From positions 868,001 through 932,000 of the forward strand of contig LATX02000189.1 in the NCBI GenBank assembly GCA_001466705.2: DNA of 64,000 nucleotides. The letters run 5' to 3'. The position numbers and the translations under genes were made by a program. This document shows positions 9,671 through 22,300 of this stretch, piece after piece. This DNA is from Moniliophthora roreri. Its lineage: Eukaryota; Basidiomycota; Agaricomycetes; Agaricales; Marasmiaceae. Below the pieces are notes generated by a model. That model saw only the letters and a program-made list of their open reading frames with translations, made no database searches and was not told where the DNA came from. The first letter of the stretch is position 1, and each line of letters starts with the position of its first letter.

Positions 9671-12600
9671 AGGTGAATACCTTGCGAACTTGGGGAACCC
9701 ATTCCAATCTGGCCTCGCTACAACATAAAGAGCGTGACTGTACAACATAAAAAGACGCGGAAGGATAATTGGTTAATAGACTTTTCAATCATCAAGTACC
9801 ACAATCTTCAAATTTCATCTAGAGCTTTTGCGTTCGACAAGGGCCCACATAGGCACGGTATGTGTTCTCCGTGAACTACCCCTTCCGTCATCGAACGCGC
9901 CCCCCACAATGAAATCTTCATTTAGCCTAGTCATTCGAAGGCGCCCTCTTGATGTTCATCACACCACGCCTTACCTTTCGTAGGTCATTACACGTCCTTT
10001 TTCACACCGAAGGTGCCCCCTTTCTTTTATCAAGTGCTTGGGTATTCTAGTATTCCCTGTCACATCTATTTTTCGAGGTCAGTATCCACCGCCCCGTATG
10101 TCTATGTCAGAAGATATGTCAATGGCTGCGTCACACAGAAGACCCCCTTTCTTCTAGATGATTGGATCCGGATCCGCGCAAATAGCACTAACGCTCAACC
10201 TAGCGCCATATGTCGACTTTTTTTTTTCCTCCGGATTCCGAACCAGCAACTCGGTGATGGGAAGAAAGCATATCGGGATTTGTGTCAATTGGGGCATGGC
10301 ACCTTGACAGCGTGGAAACACGTCCTCGACCTCAGAGTTACCTTTTGCGGTGAGTTCTTTGTGTTTTACCGGTGGGCCCTAGGGAACCATGTGCTGTGTT
10401 ATTGAAGTTCCAGTTCCGAGAGCTTACATACAGCGGAAAGCATACTGAACTGCATACGCAGTGTGATGACACCGGTACCAAAGGCTAACTAAGCCTCTCA
10501 GGTCCGACTACCGAATCATACGGTCGGTCGGTCGGTCGGTCCCCATGTTGCAAACAAATATGCTACAATTGACATACACCATGAATCCGGATAGCCATTC
10601 CGGTCGCTTTTATCAATACACAGGAATCAGGTTCAGGTCAGGGCGCTCCGGTTCCGTACCGTCGACAGCACAAAAAAAAAATTGTCGTAAGACGTCAGAG
10701 TCCTGGGGTTAGGGCAAGAGGAAGGGGCCACTATCTCCTCGGTGACAGTGACGGAAATGGTAACAACGATACAGTTGGACATGACTGGCACGACAGTGGC
10801 ATTCAGTCAGCAGAGGATTTACGGGAACTCGTTCTAATTGGCTGGTTCAAGGGATAATCCATCTTTCACATTTCCGTTCGCACCTAGCGATTCTAAGACT
10901 TTGTCTACAACAGTGTCCATTCGGAGTTCAGCTCAGAGGAAGTAACTTTGTAGGGGAAGGCGTGTCGCGAAGAAATAATTAGATGACTGTCAAAGCGGTA
11001 CGTCGGCTTTCTCGATCGTGTACCAACGGTTTTTGGGTAAAGCCCCGAAGATGACACTATCGCGGTCATGCGAGAGTATATGCGACGCCGACGATGGCCG
11101 ACGCGCGAAGAAAGTCGCTCAGAGTATATACGACTTGGACGAAGCCTCGAAGACACTACAGCCTCCCAGTCAACATTGGGGAAAAGCCTCACGCAAGCGA
11201 ATAAATTGTCGAGCAAAGTCTGACAGTTTCTGTACCCTGCAGCTATCTACTAGTGGCTACTGCATCCTCGGAGCTATCTGCTCTCCGGGCCCCATCGTGA
11301 CTAGAAGCTAGCTTCTTTCTGTGGTAAACTTGGCGCATCGATATCACACTAGAGAACCAATGTACTAGGTTTTTTCTGCGCATAAAGGCCCGGATCCCTG
11401 ACAGGCAAAGTGACAAGGTGTGCGACAGAGGGCTAAGACCAGTCCAACCTCCTTCTGCCAGGCCGATGTCTAGTGCTTGTGTGGATCCGTGTTTCCGTGT
11501 GACACCCGCAATGCAGGGCCAACGACGCTAGAAAGAGAAGCCATATGTTGTGCGATGCTTGTGATCGATGCTGTACAATTTTTCCAACGTCTAATGGTAA
11601 GCGACGTCAATTATTAGCTTCTGAACTGGTAGTTGACACTGATCCAATGGAACAGCTTTGGCCGATACTTCCGTTTAGCCCGACAACGGCAGTTTCCGGT
11701 GGCGAGTTGATAGTCCTGAACGCCATAACATACGTTTAGTAACAATGAACTGTGAAGTGTGGGTTGCCGAGACCCTGTAGACCCATATAATGATAAATTA
11801 GAGTCAGGACGAAGAAGAATGATTACTTTCTGCAACTATGAAGATAACAAACGGGTGGCCAAGAATTACGCAGCTTTGCACTGATACCAGAAGCACTAAT
11901 AATGGCGGAAGTCACGGAAGAATGTGCGCCGCCGAAGAGGTTTAGGCGCGGCCTCTATTCATCGGACTTAAGAATAAGAACTTCGCCACGGTCGAAAGAT
12001 AACAATACCCAGACTGTATAGTGGGCTCACCTCACCAGAATGATTGCGGATGCTTTCATTTTACCAGTCGAACAGCAGATTAGACATAAAAGTGTCAGAA
12101 TGACATGTCTTCAAACTCTGTCAATATGTAAAGTGGCAAGGCTGGCTCGATCCAGGTATCGTTTTCATTCCGTCAGTCTGATAGGGCTAGAGAAACACAT
12201 GGAAATCACTTCTCACACATCGTTGACCAGAAAACGGAGATCAGGCCAAGATACTTTGTTGTTATCGCGGCATGTCCATGTCTACGCCTAGTGTGTCGGG
12301 CGGGAAGTCGAGCTCCAGTCGAACAATCTTAGCATGCCTCAAAATCCGACGCAAGTTACTCCAATGGAATGCGCCAAGGTGTCATCCTCATTCCTTTGCC
12401 CGTAGCGCCAGTCTGTTCTGTGGCACGACATGATAGGAGCCGGTCCCAAATTGTCCTTTTGGCATAAATCTGAGTGTTGGAAATCAGGCTACGTTTGACG
12501 CTAGCAAAGACGACAACAGTACGAAGCTATACCGTGGCCGTCATAAGGCTCGAGGACTAGATTGTTGTAGGTCTTCCCTTCATCAAGTCAAGATAAAAGC

Positions 12601-13660
12601 CGTTGCCTCCGTTGACTGTATGTACCTTGAATGACTGATTAAAAGAAGCGCCATTCATGCGCTAGTGCCTTACAAGGTGAATGTGCTGATGATACGAGTT
12701 AATGACTAACTCAAGAACGCGGGCTCCATTTCATTATCGTGGAAGTGCTCACCTATATTCAATTCTTTTAGCCATCCGTAAAATGGGCCGATCAAGCCTG
12801 ACCTAATCTCCACCACAGGACACCGCCAGCATTTTTTAGAACATGATATATGAACCATTCGGCCGGTCCATGCAAAGCGATGAAAGGGATCAACAAACGA
12901 TGACTCACTGATAGAGCATATGTAGGATCGACGACTAACTAGACTGAATCAATCATTCTCCAGGTCCGAGGTCGAGAATCCATTATCATATTGCAACTTG
13001 CCCCCAATGTGGGGCCGAATACGCTAGTGATTAAAAGATTGAAGTGTAAGCCATCGTAATGCAGTAGTGGCCAGAAGGAGACTACCTCCCAACGATTGCA
13101 AGTCTCTGCATCCGGATAGTGGAGACAGATAGATTGCGGAGTGAATGATACAAGTATCACTCTGCAAGTAGTTTAGGTCAGGAAAACGGATCGACAAGTA
13201 TGATACAACCCTGTGAAGAAAACAAATGCAACGTTGACGTTGTTCTGACGCTCAACTGGCGGCAAGCTCCCTTGCCTGACCGCTCAGTACCTAGAAAGGC
13301 ATAAGTTCAAGTTATCTCCGCAATCTAAATGAATTGAACCTAAACCAAGCATATCACACGATGGTCGGTGGAGAAGAAAAACGATGACGAAGGTCGTAGA
13401 ACAAGAATAACAATACAACTGGATCAACTACGCTAATACAAAAATCATTAGCAGGACGCGAGGATCGAGATTCAGAAAATGTACAACTTCGAGATTCGTC
13501 AAAGATGGACAGGAAGAAATGTCGAGGGAGTGGCGGTAAGCCTGAGGAACCACAGGGAAGAGAGGGAGAAAACCGGAAAAGAAAAATAGAACCATCGTGA
13601 AAGTGATCACAGAAAGTGAAGGGCGAGTTACCAAATAATTTGGTACGAGGGGCGCGATGT
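9671..13660. other. Four-kilobase gene-free gap
   Basis: No frame in either direction is longer than about 130 codons and none shows family resemblance or believable exons. The first few hundred bases may hold the VPS23 3' end, and 13350-13660 probably the HEH1 3' untranslated region, which overlaps a 119-codon frame of no recognisable kind. The part from about 10400 to 13350 has balanced composition and frequent stops in all frames. No terminal repeats or transposase remnants were seen. A simple repeat (CGGT)5 lies at 10521-10540, and a short A run at about 10671-10681. Confidence 0.55.
10521..10540. repeat. Simple repeat (CGGT)5
   Basis: Five perfect tandem copies of CGGT in the gene-free gap. 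Confidence 0.95.
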
Positions 13661-16458
13661 TTACCGGTGCAAGGATTCATCCTGTACATGTTCTTCGTAA
13701 CCAGATGTCCCATAATCCAGCTTCATCGGGGTTACAGGACCGCCCGTTGCACCGACCCACCGCCACACTCTCATCTCATCTCCACCGCTGACCTCCTCCA
13801 TATTCGTTCTCACGTTTGCGTTACCCTCTACTACCTTCTCTACTTTCTCCCACAACCTCGCACGCATGGATACTGAGTGTTCTTCCTGTAACACCAAATC
13901 TCGCAACTGCAGAGAAGACAGATAAGGCTGTGGAGCAGATACAGGGTCGATGTGGTGCACCGTCTCTTGGTGTCGGAGAGTTTCAAGTGCGACTTGGACC
14001 AATGAGGCAACGCGTGAACGTTCGGCTTTTTGTCTGGTCCGGCGGTACCGTGAAGTGTAGTATAGAGCAATCAGTGCAAAGATACCTTTGTTGAAGTGTG
14101 AGTTTCGGATTTGAGAAACGCCGAAATGTAACAAAAAGGACAACACACCAAACACAGTCATCTGCCATTCAGCCCATACCTCTCTTGACTTGACTTTAAG
14201 CTGACAATCCCACGTCATCATGGGCGATCTATGTGCGAGATATGTTTCACCCCTGCGGTGCCCAGATTAAAAAATCATTCTGCAAAACCGAGAATTGTCA
14301 TGACTCACTTTGAATCCTCACTGAGCAGCATGCCTCCCCATTGCACAAGCTGTTGCACAGCCTCTTGGAAAATATCATCAAAGTTAGGTGAAGTATGACT
14401 TGCCTATATTGTCTTTGAATAAGTCACATTTGTTATGCCGACAGAAGGTGAACTTACATCACCAGAAGGTCGGAATCTCGCTCGCAAGTCGCTCAAAGGG
14501 AGTCCCCATCTTCTGGCTTCCCCTCCGTCTTCTTCTTTGACACTCCTTTCTCTATCGCCAAAGCATAGCCTAGTGCCTCTCTCCTGCGCTAGTGCCAGCT
14601 CGATCGCCTTACCAAGTGCCCCGATATGTTTCTTTCTTCTAGGATCCTCCTCGCAGCTAGGTACGATGCCAACGCTTCCGAAGCCTGGCAATCCATCAGT
14701 GATTTGAGAAAGAACCTTCCAAGCCATCTCTTCTGGCTTCAATGAAGTTGATAAGTTGATGGCAGTTGGATCCGTGACTGGAGGAAGGAAGGAAAGTAGG
14801 AGCGGTGGTTTAAGGATATAGGGCTTTTCGCAAGCTATGGCATGGCCAGAGCAGATGGCATGTTCGGGACAAGGTGTACATGAATCAGGAAGTGCGGCAA
14901 TGGGCCAGAGAGATGGCAAGGGACACGGAGGTGAATTGACATCTCCCTCATGTAATACGGTCCTGTTTTCAGTATTGCATGCCTCCACAGCTGCTCTCGT
15001 TGTTCTGAGGTGCTCGAGAGCAGTATTAGTACTGCTTCCTGGGTCGCAGTACCCTATTGACGCAGACTCGGCCTTGTATTCATACACTGCATAGGACAGT
15101 GCACTCAGCACGAGGAAATATATGAGCCGCAAGAAGAGAGGAACGGGTTTCACTTCGTCAATGAGCGCATCGTCGATTGCCGGAGGTGTGATGACATGAC
15201 CGCCTTCGGCTATTCGTTTTTGCACAGCGATGACTTGGTTCATATCAGGTCCATGATTACCTTCAATTGCGGCTTCCTCGCCTTCAGGTACAGCTTCCTC
15301 CTCGCTCTCCTCATCCAGAGCCTCAAGCGGCTCAGTTACTGGTTCTTCTGGCGGGGGAGAGTCCTGAACGACGACCGATTCTTGAACCAGCTTTGGAGGC
15401 GAGGGACTAATGTTCGGTGGTTTTTCTCCCCCAGATTTCTTCGACGAGGTCGGTGTCCTGAATTTTGGAAAGGCAGGAAGTTCGGGTTCGAACTTGAATT
15501 GTGGCGGCGATAGAGGTGGAGGTTGATGTTCATTCCTTGAAGGTGATGATGGGGGAGCAGACATGGACTTTCGCGACTTTCGGGGTGCGGCACTGCTTCT
15601 GCGAGCCTTGACTTTCACTGGCGATGGCCGTGCAGGGGAAGAGGATTCGGCTCCAGACTGAAATATGTTGTTATCTTCCCAGCCGCTATCCTCCTGCAGA
15701 TATCACTTAGACAACACATTCGACTTCAGTTGCAACGCACTTACCGGCTGCGATACCCGACGATTAGCAACAGCAACATCTGCCTATGAGGACTAACTTA
15801 AATAAGTAGTGCCATCTCTGCAACTGGATTGCTTACTGTTTTCTTCGTTCTACCTATTTTTCTAATAGGAAGTCCTTCATCCTCTGGCTCGCTCTCTTCT
15901 TGTACTGTGGGCTCGATTGGAGGCGGTACTTGCTTCGATGGTCCGCCGAGTCTTGGTGCTGCTGAAGAGCGTCGTCGTTTCGGCTACGGGAAACTTCAGA
16001 AGGCGACTGGTATCAAAGGGATAGCCACCTACAGGCTCTGGTCGAGGGGGTGATGGATCTTGCTCTTCTTCTTCAAGAGCTTTAGAAAGACGCCTGGATG
16101 ATCTCCGAACAGCCGTGGTCTATATGGATTAATTAATTGCAACACATTAACCGTATGCCACTGAACAACGCGCCTTTCTTTTGCTGAGAGGTTCACCCGT
16201 CAATCCATCGGTAATTCCATCATCACTAGCGATACTGTTTTCTTTCTTTAACCTCTCCTTCTTAAACTTCGAAGCTCGTCGTTTGACTTCGTCGTTGAAT
16301 AGCTGAACGAGTTTTGGTTTGGAATACGGCGTCGGGTAAACAATGTTGTGAAAGCCCAAGATACCAAGTAACTGAGAAATAGTCAATGTAGCGGGGTCAA
16401 AGTCGGGCTCCAGATATTCGCCCAAGGCGATAACCTGGGCAGCGGATAGTCGGGACAT
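13661..16458 (-). CDS. HEH1: Inner nuclear membrane protein Heh1/Src1/Man1 (LEM2 family)
   Basis: Heh1/Src1 (metazoan LEM2/MAN1) sits in the inner nuclear membrane, tethers chromatin and takes part in nuclear-envelope and pore quality control with ESCRT. It starts MSRLSAAQVIALGEYLEPDF; the helix-extension-helix chromatin-binding domain covers about residues 3-60 (TISQLLGILGFHNIVYPTP). A long basic, Ser/Pro/Glu-rich linker follows. The first membrane segment is FLRLIYFLVLSALSYAVYEY. The lumenal domain has many Cys (CPLPSLWPIAALPDSCTPCP; HAICSGHAIACEKPYILKPP). After a further intron-rich stretch the second membrane region (WQMTVFGVLSFLLHFGVSQI) leads to a winged-helix Man1/Src1 C-terminal domain (VQVALETLRHQETVHH). 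Several short introns; the exact joins in 15650-16150 are the least certain. CACGTG at 16522-16527 lies 64 bases upstream of the start codon. Confidence 0.88.
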
Positions 16459-16641
16459 GGGTGAAGGAGGAAGAAATCAAGAATGACAGTCCGCTTCAAC
16501 AAAGCACTGCCACACCCACATCACGTGGAACCGTGGTTGATCAATATCATCACTGCAACTCTCGAGAGCTCTGCAGTCTAGACTGGAGCATTTGCGATAT
16601 GACAGTACAAAGTGCTATTTTTTCCGCTATCAACTAAATGA

Positions 16642-18469
16642 TTAAGAGAGTTTAGGTCTGTACAATCCGTTGGTTCCGAACCATTTGCCTTTGACCTGTG
16701 CAGAGTCATCAGAAAATATATTTACCATCCGTTCGATGACTGCTCACCATATATCTCCAGTAGACTAGGGAGAAGCGATCAGCATACATCTCCAATAATT
16801 CAGTATAGAGCTTACCAGCTGGGAACAAGTCCTGCAAATAAATTGTGTTCGAGTCAATGCATACATTATCCTACAAAGACGGAAAGTTCCTCACCTTCTT
16901 GAGATGATAGAAGAGACTGGACGGACATGAGGTCAAAGAAAGAGAACACTAAAAATATACTCACCGATTAGGTTTCCCTTGATCCAACCATGAAAAGGAC
17001 TCTTTGGGCTCAAGTCCGTATTTGAATTCAGCAAGCAGTAATTGTCCGTAACCTGTCAGCAGCTATCGGCCGTTGTCGTTAAGCAGTGGCTTCGATAATA
17101 TCATCAGACATGATTACGCACTGGGCAACTTGTGTATCCGTCATACTTTGCATTAGCAACCTTGCCGGTGTCCATGACTGAGAATAGATTCTCTGTCAGG
17201 ATTGGAGCCTGGGATGTTATAGCAGCAGCAGTTTTGGATGTAGGGAGGGATGAACAGTCACCCAGCGCAAAGATATTGCTGTATTCAGGTTTGACGTGTT
17301 GCATGGTGGTCTGGTCGACCTGGACCCATCCAGCACTATCAACAATTGGAGAGTTCTTGATGAAATCAAGAGGTCCCATCGGTGGTGTTACGTGAAGAGT
17401 CGTGTAGTCAACATCGACTGTGGTGCCATCAGCTTGCTTGAACGTAGCCTTGTGATTCGAATGGTCAATGGCGACTAGGTTGTGCTGGAAATATCCGCCA
17501 ACGCCTCGTTCTTCACGAAGCGCGTTGAGAACATCAGAATACTTCTTCACGCTAAACATTGTTGGCATTCCAGTGTAGAAGTCGACCTTAATATTCTCAG
17601 CCCGTGAAGATTGCTTGAAGCGGTCCAGGGCCATCCACATGATTTTCTGCGGGGCTAGAAGAGCAAAATTGTACACACGTTCAAGTCCTCGAGTTAGTGT
17701 TTCTCACCTCCTGCGCACTTAATCACTCCAGCCGGCTGGGAGAAAACGGCATTGCCCGAGCGAAGCGATTCGATGTCGTTCCATACTTTATCGCAAGTGT
17801 CATAGGAGTATATTGAAGAGACTCCTGATGAAGAATCCAGAAGCGCTTCAGGTAGGCCTTTAATTTCGTTCCAGTTTATTTGCAGGCCTGTGGCAACAAC
17901 GAGGGTGTCGTAAGACAGACTGCGTCCAGACCCAGTGACCACTGATGATTTGTCGGGGAGGAACGTTTTCACATTTTCGGAAATATGATTGATGTGTTTG
18001 GGTATAAGGGCAGATAACTGTCGGCGCGTGTCGGACTTGGCGCGAAGTCCAGACCCGACCAATGTCCTGGAGAGGTACAGGTCAAAAGCCTGCCCTATGA
18101 AGAAGTAGCACGTAGTTACCATCCCGGCTGAAAAACAAGGTGTGGTGTCAGTCAAGTACCTGTTCCGTCCGCTTATAGTATATCACTCACCTGGTAGTAA
18201 TGATATTCTGCAGCGTCAATGATGGCAATGTCTCCACTATTCAGTGATTTACCAGCAGCTTGGAAGCGATTGTATATCTGATTTGCAACAGAGAGACCTC
18301 CACTGCCTTCAAAATCATGAATCAACCACCAGCTCATGATGGACGGACTGATGGACATCGCACCCGCGCCCACTACGATGACCTTGAACTTGCCCGGCGA
18401 AGCAGAAGTACTTGCATGTCGCAGGCCAGCAGAACGGTGAGTCGATATAATCCTACGTGTGGCCAGCAT
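16642..18469 (-). CDS. HMT2: Mitochondrial sulfide:quinone oxidoreductase
   Basis: This flavoprotein oxidises sulfide and passes electrons to ubiquinone in the inner mitochondrial membrane; fission yeast Hmt2 mutants are cadmium-sensitive. The start MLATRRIISTHRSAGLRHAS is a good mitochondrial targeting peptide. Removing an intron near 18315-18380 restores the FAD Rossmann motif VIVVGAGSGGLSVANQIY. Both redox cysteines of the SQR type are present: VIKCAGG (human Cys201 position) and YDGYTSCP (Cys379 position). Near the latter, an acceptor at CGATAG gives SCPLLTGYGQLLLAEFKYG, matching the family. NIFALGDCSSLPTSKTAAAI is the second FAD contact. It ends VKGKWFGTNGLYRPKLS. It has at least seven introns. 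It is upstream of HEH1 on the same strand and diverges from the MSO1-like gene with 221 bases between starts. Confidence 0.92.
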
Positions 18470-18690
18470 GTGAGATTGTGAGTGCAAAGAAGAACTCAAC
18501 CCGTGAGAATTGTGTAAATCTTGTTCGTCATGTCATCATAGACGCACTCTGAACGCTGTCCTTACATCTTTTGCTCCCACCCATCCGAGTGTCCGTCGTC
18601 GGCGCTATCCAGCAGGCCTGGCTATACCCCTTCACTTTACTAGTTATTTTATTTTATTTTATTTTTACTGCCTTTCTTCCAGCTACAATC

Positions 18691-19776
18691 ATGCTCCCCG
18701 CAGGCCCGCGCGCCGGAGGCTTACCGAGTGGACCTCGTTCAGGTCGCGCGGTTGGCCCTGGTGGTCAATCTCGACGCGAAGGGCCGAGTCATTATGATCA
18801 TGAAAGCCGCAATACAGCACGTCGTCCCAGGTCTCAACACTCGAACGTTGGATCTCACAAACGCTCTCATTCTCGTCCACCTCGCCATCAGACGACCTCT
18901 TCCGCGTCATCTTCCTCCAGCAGTGGCTCGAGTAACTCGAAGGATTCGTCCGCCTTATCGTCGTCTGGATCCTCGTTGTTTGAGCGTATGAAGACTGGTG
19001 CTACAAGCTATACATCGTCCTTTACAAGCTTGGAGGATAACCAGAAAAAACAAGAAGATGAGGACGAGCGGTCTCGATGGCAACAGGTCGATGAAAAGGG
19101 TAAGATACATGATTCTGTTGAACTTCCAAGCTCATATTCAAACAATAGATACTCAAAGTGGAGATGGATATGGCCAGGCAATATGGACTCGCGTTGCTTC
19201 TGCAGCTAGTACTTTGACCGTTAGCGTTAGTAAAGCTTGGGCTACTAATATTGCTATATACGCAGGGGAAGGTCAGTCATTGGAGTGAATGGTTGTTTCA
19301 AAAAATTGCCTTGCTGATTCATTAATTATATAGAAACACCGCCTGGCCAAGAATCACGTCTCACGCGTGCGATGAAAGCCTATCATATAGAGAAAGCGCG
19401 GGACCCAACGGAGCTCCCATCCTGGCTTTTTGATGAACATGAGCGCAGGCCTCGACGCACTGCTCCGAAGGATCCAATGCCGGAGGAACATGTTGAAACA
19501 GAACGAACTATACCAAGATCTACGACTCCACGAGGGCTACGCGATGTTTATGATGCGGCGGTGTCCAATACTCTTCCCATCCATCAACCCAACTCCGGGG
19601 ATACTTCCAGTGCTACCCAGCGTACCGAACGAAAGGGCACTGATCGATTAAGAGCTCTTCGAGAGGCAAAGCGTACGCAAGTGATTCAAGACACCCCACG
19701 AGAAGCAGTCCCATCCCGTCCACCACCTCGTGTGGGTCTTCCTTCAGGGGGACCAAGGGGAAATAAACGGGTTTGA
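18691..19776 (+). CDS. Probable Mso1-like exocytosis protein (Sec1-binding)
   Basis: Three exons; introns at about 19100-19148 and 19272-19334 were placed by frame and splice signals. The first 120 residues are disordered, rich in Arg, Gly and Ser (MLPAGPRAGGLPSGPRSGR). Then come LFERMKTGATSYTSSFTSLE and, after the first intron, GYGQAIWTRVASAASTLTVS. After the second intron there is SRLTRAMKAYHIEKARDPTE followed by LPSWLFDEHERRP. The pattern of a Tyr-x-Ile-Glu-Lys-x-Arg segment ending in Pro-(x)-Trp-Leu is typical of the region of Mso1-type proteins that helps Sec1 and Sec4 drive vesicle fusion at the plasma membrane. The C-terminal 110 residues are disordered and basic. About 320 residues. 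The family call rests on a short motif and could be wrong. Confidence 0.5.
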
Positions 19777-20351
19777 CGTGTAGCTACTCTTTCGCAGTGC
19801 TCGGGCAGTGTATATACTCAATGAACAAGCCAGCTGTATCAAATTGTGATCAGACTGATGTGAGTTTGCCGGTCCTGATTGGCTGAGAGTGTGCTTAGAC
19901 TGGTTGTACACTTGGCAACTAGAGACCGAGTTGACCGTCTACCGACCGACAAGGATGTGATGGCAGCATATGCAAGTGAATATTTCTTCTGGGTAGACCC
20001 AAATCAACGGTTCCCATCAGTTGCTATGGACATAATTAGGAGCCTTATATAAAAGAAAAGGTGATCGTGGATATTTTTTTCCATTCGTTTCTCTCTACCC
20101 ACCACCCCCCCCCCCCCCCTTCCTCTCTTTCTTCTTTCGTCTCTTCAAGTCGAGTAGATCCTCGACTCCATCTTCTTTCGTTCAAGTCCCGAGGTCAGTT
20201 ATTAAGAATTTCTATATTCAATTACTCCTAACCCTTGCCAGATCACTCTCTTTGACAGAGAATTCCAAACGCAGACCCTCCAGGGAGGCCAATTTAGTTT
20301 ACAGTCTACGACACCCCACACCTCTACGGTTTATTCTTTCTCTACTTTATC
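19777..20351 (+). promoter_or_regulatory. Promoter and leader of the cupredoxin gene
   Basis: TATATAAAA at 20046-20054 is a clear TATA box. It is followed by a pyrimidine-rich stretch (20080-20150) that contains 15 consecutive C (20105-20119), an arrangement found at strongly expressed fungal genes. A leader intron is likely at 20194-20241: donor GTCAGT, branch-like CTAAC, acceptor CCAG, 48 bases. The 200 bases next to 19776 are probably the 3' end of the preceding gene. Confidence 0.6.
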
Positions 20352-21897
20352 ATGGTTTACATTACGCCCTTGATCGGTGCCGTCGCCATCTTCTCTGGCA
20401 TTGCCTCTGCTCTTCCTCGCCCTCAGGACAGCGGTATCGGAAATGAAGTTGCTGTCTCTGCCCCTAACGGAACACCGATCACCGACACCATCGAACTCGC
20501 CAGGTTAGTCATCAATCAATCATTTCCCGTACCAGTGCTCAACAAATGACGCAGTCAAACCAAGGCCGAAGCCGAAGCTAAGCAAACTCAGTACGGCTCG
20601 TATGGCGAAGGCCAGGAGTATTCTTCAACAGTGGAGGAATACTCCTCAATGGCCGAGGAGACTACCTCTATGATGGAGTATGAGACCACTTCTACTATGG
20701 AGCACGAAATGACGACCACCTCATCTGCTACCTACTCTACGCCTACTTACGGCTCTGGTAGCACGACCTGGGGAGGATCCGGCTACGATGACTGTGTGCA
20801 ACGTAAGTATCCTCATTCGCATATGATTGCATATTATTGAATACGTTTCCAGAATGCATTGCTTCATACGGTGCACCCCCTGCAACATACTCTCCTACCG
20901 CCACTAGTGGACATGAAGGAAGCACCGGTGGTGGTGCCACAGTTACCGTCATGGTCGCACCCAAGCAAGGTGTCCTTCGTTATGTGCCATTTGCCGTCAA
21001 CGCCTCGGTCGGAACCACCATCGAGTTCAGATGGGGTGGAGGACCTCACACTGTCACCAAGGGCTCTGCTCTCCTCCCTTGTAACAAGAGCACAGAAGAC
21101 CCCGTTTTCGCATCCGGTCAACAAGAGAAGGACTTCATCTGTACGTTGCCTGGTATTATTGCAGTGATTCTTTTTCACTGACATGCTTGGGACATAGTCA
21201 CTCAAGTTGTCAACGACACCAAGCCCACCTACTATTTCTGTGGCGTTGGTCAACACTGCAACAGCGGAATGTTCGCTATCATGTAAGCACCTGTTTTTCA
21301 AGTAAAAAGCTCATATTAACCAACATTGATAGTAACCCTCCCATGGACATCAACGGTGGCTCATCTGTTGGTGGCATGATGCAGGAGATAATGGCTAACG
21401 TACGTACCATCCCTAATATTTTTCGAAATTGCAGTATTAAACTTCCCTTATCACAGAACTCTGACCTCAAAGCATACGCCGCCTACACCGCCAATGCTAC
21501 GTCTGGCAAAGCTGGTTCCAACTGGGGTTCCGGTATCTCAATGAAGGATATGCCTGAGTGGGCTCATTCCCTCGTTGCTGAGAATGTTCTCTATACTCGT
21601 AGCTTCCTCGCTCTCAACCAGGAAACTGCCAAGGAAGATGGTGCTATCGACTTCGGCAACATGGTCAACACGCCCTTGATGTTCCCTGAGGATGTTGGTG
21701 CTGCTATCAACGCTGCCGGTAGCCCCACTAGCGGTGCTGTCAGTGGCTCTACTGATGCTGCTAGCACTGCTGCTTCATCCGCTGCATCCGACGCCTCTGC
21801 AACCTCTGCACCCAGCGGCAATGGTGCTTCCGCCGTTGCATCACCCAAGGTCCTTGTCGCCTTGATGGCTGTCGTTGCAACATTCCTCGCTCTGTAA
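20352..21897 (+). CDS. Secreted, GPI-anchored-type cupredoxin
   Basis: Extracellular blue-copper-like protein of unknown physiological role. MVYITPLIGAVAIFSGIASA is a signal peptide. Residues about 60-125 are low-complexity, rich in Glu, Thr, Ser and Met (MEYETTSTMEHEMTTTSS). The cupredoxin domain follows (YVPFAVNASVGTTIEFRWGG) with what look like all four type-1 copper ligands: His in GGGPHTV, Cys in YYFCGVGQH, His in GQHC and Met in NSGMFAI. A C-terminal conserved region (WAHSLVAENVLYTRSFLALN) leads to a Ser/Ala-rich stalk and a hydrophobic tail (VLVALMAVVATFLAL) typical of GPI-anchor signals. Introns (five) were placed by frame, e.g. YDDCVQ-QCIASYG. Such proteins are widespread in agaricomycetes and often abundant at the cell wall; the promoter supports strong expression. 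No oxidase or radical-copper domain is attached. Confidence 0.87.
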
Positions 21898-22300
21898 TTT
21901 GGTCCCACATGACTTGGAGGTGATTTATGGCTTTGTAGATGTGTAGGCACAAAATACCACCGGACTTGGACTTTTGGGTAGAGTACATTATATACCGTTT
22001 ACAGCGTCGAACTGTTTATTTTTTTTTTCCTTCCGTTTGCCTCTGGCGATCTCGACTTTATTACACATTTTGCATACCACTATGTACCCATTCACTTGCT
22101 TGCTAGCTGGTTTGCTTTTAGGTAGTTACCGACAATAAAGAGGTTCGACACTCGCCAATTGCGTTTCGCCACGAAAAGCTAGAAAAGTTCATTGTGTCGT
22201 AAATCGACAGACGTTCGCGGAGAAAGTCACTCCTCAGTGTCAAACCACAAATTTGAAGGCATTCAACGCATATGACATATTACGGACGAACATTAAATGA
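21898..22300. other. Convergent intergenic region
   Basis: Tail-to-tail gap between the cupredoxin and RMP1-family genes. It contains a run of about ten T near 22019-22028. No gene seen. Confidence 0.5.

Noticed and set aside
10013..10405. 130-codon frame in the 4-kb gap
   Set aside because: It does not start from an ATG with context, has no family resemblance, and its composition matches the surrounding non-coding DNA.
10400..13350. Decayed transposon in the gap
   Set aside because: I looked for terminal inverted repeats, long direct repeats and transposase or reverse-transcriptase motifs and saw none; erosion remains possible but unsupported.
13354..13713. 119-codon minus-strand frame downstream of HEH1
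   Set aside because: It overlaps the end of the HEH1 coding sequence in another frame and lies in its probable 3' untranslated region.
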